From DATAXP01 sp036272935 (GTDB lineage Bacteria; Planctomycetota; Planctomycetia; Pirellulales; PNKZ01), in NCBI GenBank assembly GCA_036272935.1, contig DATAXP010000075.1, positions 87,085 through 151,084 of the forward strand: a DNA stretch of 64,000 bases, read 5' to 3'. Positions 60,778-64,000 of this stretch are shown here, piece by piece (position 1 is the stretch's first letter; every line of letters starts with the position of its first letter). The notes beneath the pieces are model-generated. The model was not told the DNA's origin and searched no databases. It worked only from the letters and a program-made list of their open reading frames with translations. The translations under genes and the position numbers were made by a program.

Positions 60778-62964
60778 ATGTTGTGGGCAACTTTGTTCGC
60801 GGCCGATGCGTCGGCCCATGGGTTCGTGCGCGCGCTGGAAGCGGCGTCGCCGTGGATCGTTTGGCTTGCCGGGGTGGCCGCCGTGACGCTGATCGCGTGC
60901 TGGCTCACCTTGCGTTCGATCCCGAACAACTACATCGGCGTGATCGAACAGCTCTGGTCGTCGCGCGGAAGCGTGACCGGGGGGAACATCATCGCGCTCG
61001 GCGGCCAGGCCGGCTTCCAGGCTGAGGTGCTGCGCGGCGGCATCCACTTCGGCTATTGGCGCTGGCAGTACAAGATTCACCGCGCGCCGCTGGTGACCGT
61101 CCCGCAAGGCAAGCTTGGCTACGTGTATGCGCGCGACGGCGAAGCGCTCCCGGCCAGCCAGACGCTCGGCCGGGTCGTGCCCTGCCAGAACTTTCAGGAT
61201 GCCCGCGCGTTCCTGGCCCCGGCGCATGGCGGCGAACGCGGACAGCGTGGCCGGCAGCGTGCCGTGCTGCGCGAAGGCGTGTACGCCGTGAACGTGGCGC
61301 TGTTCGTGGTGATTAGCGAGGACGCGGTGTTCTCGTTGGCCGCCACTTCGACACCGCAGGAAAAGGGCCTTGTCGCAAGTTGGCGAGAAGAACTTGCCGC
61401 GATCGACGGCTTCCGCCCGGTGGTGATCGGGGCGCCGATCGAAGTGGCCGACCCGCTGCGTCCCGACGAGGCAATCTGTGTCGACAGCATTGGCCTGGTG
61501 ACGGTGCACGACGGCCCCTCGCTGCGTCCCGGCGAGATCATCGCTCCGGCCGTGGGTAACGATCCGGCCGAGCACGATTTTCATAACAACTACCAGGACC
61601 CCGAGGCCTTTCTGCGCGCCGGCGGTCAGCGCGGCCGGCAATATGTGCCGCTGACCGACGGCACGTACTTCATCAATCGCTGGTTCGCCACGGTCGAGAT
61701 GATCCCCAAGACGGTGGTGCCGATCGGATACGTCGGCGTGGTGGTGAGCTACTACGGTCGGACGGGACGCGACGTTTCGGGCGAGACATTCCGCCACGGC
61801 GAGCGCGTTGCCGAAGGGCAGCGCGGCGTGTGGGAGAAGCCGCTGGGGCCGGGCAAGTATCCATTCAATACGCTGGCAGGCAGCATCGTGCTGGTGCCGA
61901 CGACGAACTTCGTGCTGCACTGGGTCACCGGCAAAAGCGAGGCACATCGCTACGACGAGAGCCTGCGCTCGATCGACCTGGTGACGCGCGACGCCTACGA
62001 GCCGCTGCTGCCGCTGAGCGTGGTGGTACACATCGACTATCAACGGGCGCCGAGCGTGATCCAGCGCTTCGGCGACGTAAAGAAGCTGATCACGCAGACG
62101 CTCGACCCGATGCTCAGCGCGTACTTCCGCGACATCGCGCATCGCAAGACGATGCTCGAGCTGCTGCACGAGCGCGACGTGATTCAAAAAGAGGCCCGCG
62201 ACGAACTGCGCCGCAAGTTCGGCGAGTTCGACATCGAGTGTGTCGACGTGCTGATCGGCAAGCCCGACACCGCCGAGGCCGGCGGGAAGATCGAGGTGCT
62301 GCTCGAGCAGTTGCGGCAGCGGCAGTTGTCGCACGAGCAGCTTGAAACCTACGCTCGGCAAACCGCGGCGGCCGAGAAGCTGCGGATGCTCAACGAGGCC
62401 CAGGCCCAGGCGAGCATGCAAACGCAGCTCACCAACAGCCGCGTGCAAATCCAGATTGCCGAGAGCCAAGGCGAGGCGGAACTTGCCCGCAGCCGCAAGC
62501 AGGCCGAGCAGACGGTGGTCGTCGCCGATGCCGAGTTGGCCCGTTCGCGCCGTCAGGCCGAACAGACGGTGCTTTTGGCCGAAGCCGAGAGCCAGCAACG
62601 CAAGCTCGCCGGCCGCGGCGAAGGGCAGCGGATCATGCAGGTCGGTCTGTCGGAAGCCTCGGTGCTGCTGCGCAAGATCAGCTCGTTCGGCGACCCGCGG
62701 CTGTATGCCTTGGCGCTGGTTGCCGAGCACCTGGCGCACAGCGCCCAGCCGCTGGTGCCCGAGCGCGTGTTCGTCGCCGGCGCGACTGGCGAGAAACAGC
62801 CGGCGGCCAGCGGGATGCTGGGGCTGCTGATCGATCTGCTGGTCGCCGAGAAATCGGGCTTCCAGCCGGCAGCCGGCAACGATGGGGCCGACTGGAAAAC
62901 GCTGGCCGACCGCTTCACCGCCCAGGCGGTCGAGTCGCTGGAGCAACCGGCAACGGCGAAGTAG
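60778..62964 (+). CDS. Flotillin-like SPFH/Band 7 protein
   Basis: This 728-residue protein has one N-terminal transmembrane helix (about residues 27-45: WIVWLAGVAAVTLIACWLT) and an unusual Band 7 region split by an insertion. The first part is PNNYIGVIEQ and VPQGKLGYVYARDG; the second is IPKTVVPIGYVGVVVSYYGR followed by LPLSVVVHIDYQRAPSVIQR. A long Ala/Glu/Gln coiled coil follows at about 500-630, containing two similar AELARSRKQAEQTVVVADAE-type blocks. Flotillin-like proteins form membrane rafts and scaffold other membrane proteins. At 728 residues it is much longer than typical flotillins (about 450-500). The ATG at 60778 is preceded by a weak GAAAGG site; the frame opens upstream at 60667. 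No NfeD-like partner is adjacent. Confidence 0.85.
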   Translation: MLWATLFAADASAHGFVRALEAASPWIVWLAGVAAVTLIACWLTLRSIPNNYIGVIEQLWSSRGSVTGGNIIALGGQAGFQAEVLRGGIHFGYWRWQYKIHRAPLVTVPQGKLGYVYARDGEALPASQTLGRVVPCQNFQDARAFLAPAHGGERGQRGRQRAVLREGVYAVNVALFVVISEDAVFSLAATSTPQEKGLVASWREELAAIDGFRPVVIGAPIEVADPLRPDEAICVDSIGLVTVHDGPSLRPGEIIAPAVGNDPAEHDFHNNYQDPEAFLRAGGQRGRQYVPLTDGTYFINRWFATVEMIPKTVVPIGYVGVVVSYYGRTGRDVSGETFRHGERVAEGQRGVWEKPLGPGKYPFNTLAGSIVLVPTTNFVLHWVTGKSEAHRYDESLRSIDLVTRDAYEPLLPLSVVVHIDYQRAPSVIQRFGDVKKLITQTLDPMLSAYFRDIAHRKTMLELLHERDVIQKEARDELRRKFGEFDIECVDVLIGKPDTAEAGGKIEVLLEQLRQRQLSHEQLETYARQTAAAEKLRMLNEAQAQASMQTQLTNSRVQIQIAESQGEAELARSRKQAEQTVVVADAELARSRRQAEQTVLLAEAESQQRKLAGRGEGQRIMQVGLSEASVLLRKISSFGDPRLYALALVAEHLAHSAQPLVPERVFVAGATGEKQPAASGMLGLLIDLLVAEKSGFQPAAGNDGADWKTLADRFTAQAVESLEQPATAK

Positions 62965-63185
62965 CAAAACCCTCGCCTTTTTGGGGTTTGCGTATAAAGC
63001 GCCGATTTTTAGGTGACTTTGTGTGGCAAACGACAAGTTTGCCCACAAAGTCGGTAGCGCATTTCTCTGGAATTTCAGTATCGACAACAAAGCTGAGCAG
63101 TAAGGCAAAAAGCCTATCCGCCAAAAATTCCGCTCAAGCGAAGGCCACGAGCCGTCAAGTTCGGATCAGCGACGATCAAGAACAA

Positions 63186-63710
63186 CTACTTCGTGCCGGA
63201 AGTTGCCGGTGCAGGTTGTTGAATTGAGTTGCCCACGAAGTACCTTACCAATCCACGAGCTTGAATAATAAAATTCAAGCCCTCGCCATCTCCCAGCGCT
63301 AACGAGCATGAATTGCTTTTCATCCACTTACCCAAGGCATCCATTCGCTCCTGACTGATTCTCCTGGGCCCAACTAAGCCGATCCCAGGCGGTTTGGGAT
63401 CAATATCCTCGTCGGGAAAGAAAAACACTTCATCGAATCCAAACAAGATCTGATTTGAGGACTCGGTGTTCAAAAGCACCCTTGTTGGTATCAGAACTCC
63501 ATGCCCCAGCCTCTTTGCGTCGGTCTTTATCCCGTCAAACTCCGGACTCACTTCAAGTAGTTCGGATAGCTCACGATTGCTGTCGAGACATGTAATCAAG
63601 GCATAATGCGTGCTGGGAAAGGCAGATGGAAGGTGCAAAAGAAAATCATGAACTGAGCTGTCTAACCAGCCCGCTATGTAGTTGCCGTATTTTACAATCT
63701 TGTCTCCCAT
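63186..63710 (-). CDS. Hypothetical protein, candidate immunity protein
   Basis: This 174-residue protein has no signal peptide or membrane helix. The sequence (MGDKIVKYGNYIAGWLDSSV, FGFDEVFFFPDEDIDPKPPG, RISQERMDALGKWM) matches no family I can name. It begins three bases after the stop of the upstream toxin-like tail on the same strand, and the stretch is AT-richer than the rest of the window. That arrangement is typical of the immunity gene behind a polymorphic toxin, so I call it a candidate immunity protein on context only. Confidence 0.65.
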   Translation of the reverse strand: MGDKIVKYGNYIAGWLDSSVHDFLLHLPSAFPSTHYALITCLDSNRELSELLEVSPEFDGIKTDAKRLGHGVLIPTRVLLNTESSNQILFGFDEVFFFPDEDIDPKPPGIGLVGPRRISQERMDALGKWMKSNSCSLALGDGEGLNFIIQARGLVRYFVGNSIQQPAPATSGTK

Positions 63711-63713
63711 GCC

Positions 63714-64000
63714 TCATTCTCCCGGCTTCAAGGGACGGCCAGCCTGACGTGGCTCATCTTTCGTCCAGTCCCAGTCGTGGGCGTGCGGCTTTCCCGCACC
63801 ATGGTCGTGAGAATAGTCAATGTTCTTGATCGCATTACCGTCCTTCCCATAAAAGCGACGGCGAATTAAATTCCCTTTCCCGTCAGGGCAAACGCACGTT
63901 GTTCGTAGAAGAGGATTGTTCGCAGTGTGCTTGCCGGAGTGAAGGCTAGCAGCGAAAGATTGTCCGTGGCTGGAGGCATTGTATTCTCTCACGGAGGTCG
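63714..64000 (-). CDS. C-terminal end of a probable polymorphic toxin, truncated by window edge
   Basis: The minus-strand frame is open to the window edge; an internal GTG at 63992 could be a start, but more probably the gene continues outside. The last 50 residues (RRRFYGKDGNAIKNIDYSHD, HAHDWDW) resemble the tails of RHS-type and other polymorphic-toxin nucleases, with several His and Asp that could bind metal. A soluble small gene follows three bases on. The activity is not established. Lower GC suggests transfer. Confidence 0.55.
   Translation of the reverse strand, partial: TSVREYNASSHGQSFAASLHSGKHTANNPLLRTTCVCPDGKGNLIRRRFYGKDGNAIKNIDYSHDHGAGKPHAHDWDWTKDEPRQAGRPLKPGE

Noticed and set aside
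60631..63108. An 825-codon minus-strand open frame
   Set aside because: It is antisense to the SPFH gene, whose membrane helix, Band 7 motifs and coiled coil are all in the plus frame.

Overview
The window reads as chromosomal DNA from a high-GC planctomycete, most likely of the Pirellulales group. The evidence is lineage-typical secreted proteins (a DUF1552 plus DUF1592/cytochrome-c pair, a double DUF1080 protein, a PQQ-propeller/EF-hand protein, a long Pro/Ala-rich membrane protein at the left edge), a giant tandem UvrA, LpxK (so lipid A synthesis), and many short palindromic repeats between genes. I saw no tRNA, rRNA, CRISPR array, insertion sequence or phage.

Layout. 1-1835: 5' part of a large membrane protein (minus). 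2-10 kb: SbtA-like bicarbonate permease (minus), a divergent OmpR-type two-component pair, a siroheme sulfite/nitrite reductase (minus), FolD, and a secreted PQQ/EF-hand protein. 10.4-13.4 kb: a hybrid histidine kinase whose sensor looks like the plant/cyanobacterial ethylene-binding domain, and RarD. 13.6-16.3 kb: lutABC lactate-oxidation operon. 16.6-30.1 kb: mainly secreted planctomycete proteins (metallopeptidase, alpha/beta hydrolase, DUF1080, a large unknown, serine beta-lactamase-like hydrolase, DUF1552, DUF1592), a methyltransferase, and a probable independent small RNA at about 24468-24684. 30.1-38.5 kb: a minus-strand fatty-acid beta-oxidation cluster (fadB-like, thiolase, acyl-CoA ligase, acyl-CoA dehydrogenase), broken up by a PIN-domain toxin-antitoxin-like pair, an orphan antitoxin with a decayed toxin, and palindromic repeats. 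38.6-41.3 kb: an ECF vitamin/metal uptake operon with both ATPases and the T subunit in one polypeptide. 42-49 kb: a 2353-residue double UvrA. 49.2-50.7 kb: a lower-GC two-gene island whose first gene is frameshifted. 50.9-54.6 kb: isocitrate dehydrogenase, lpxK and a secreted propeller protein with overlapping ends. 54.6-63 kb: BON protein, SerA, TPR glycosyltransferase-like membrane protein, vWA protein, small membrane protein and a flotillin-like SPFH protein. 63.2-64 kb: AT-richer toxin tail and candidate immunity gene.

The most striking pattern is that several interdomain linkers are translations of short dispersed repeats of the kind normally found between genes. This holds for the ECF ATPase-to-T junction, the junction between the two UvrA units, a linker inside the second UvrA and the UvrA C-terminus. 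It suggests that repeat sequence lying between neighbouring genes became in-frame coding sequence when the genes fused. Other points of interest are the unassigned small RNA, the ethylene-receptor-like kinase and the frameshifted conserved gene pair.
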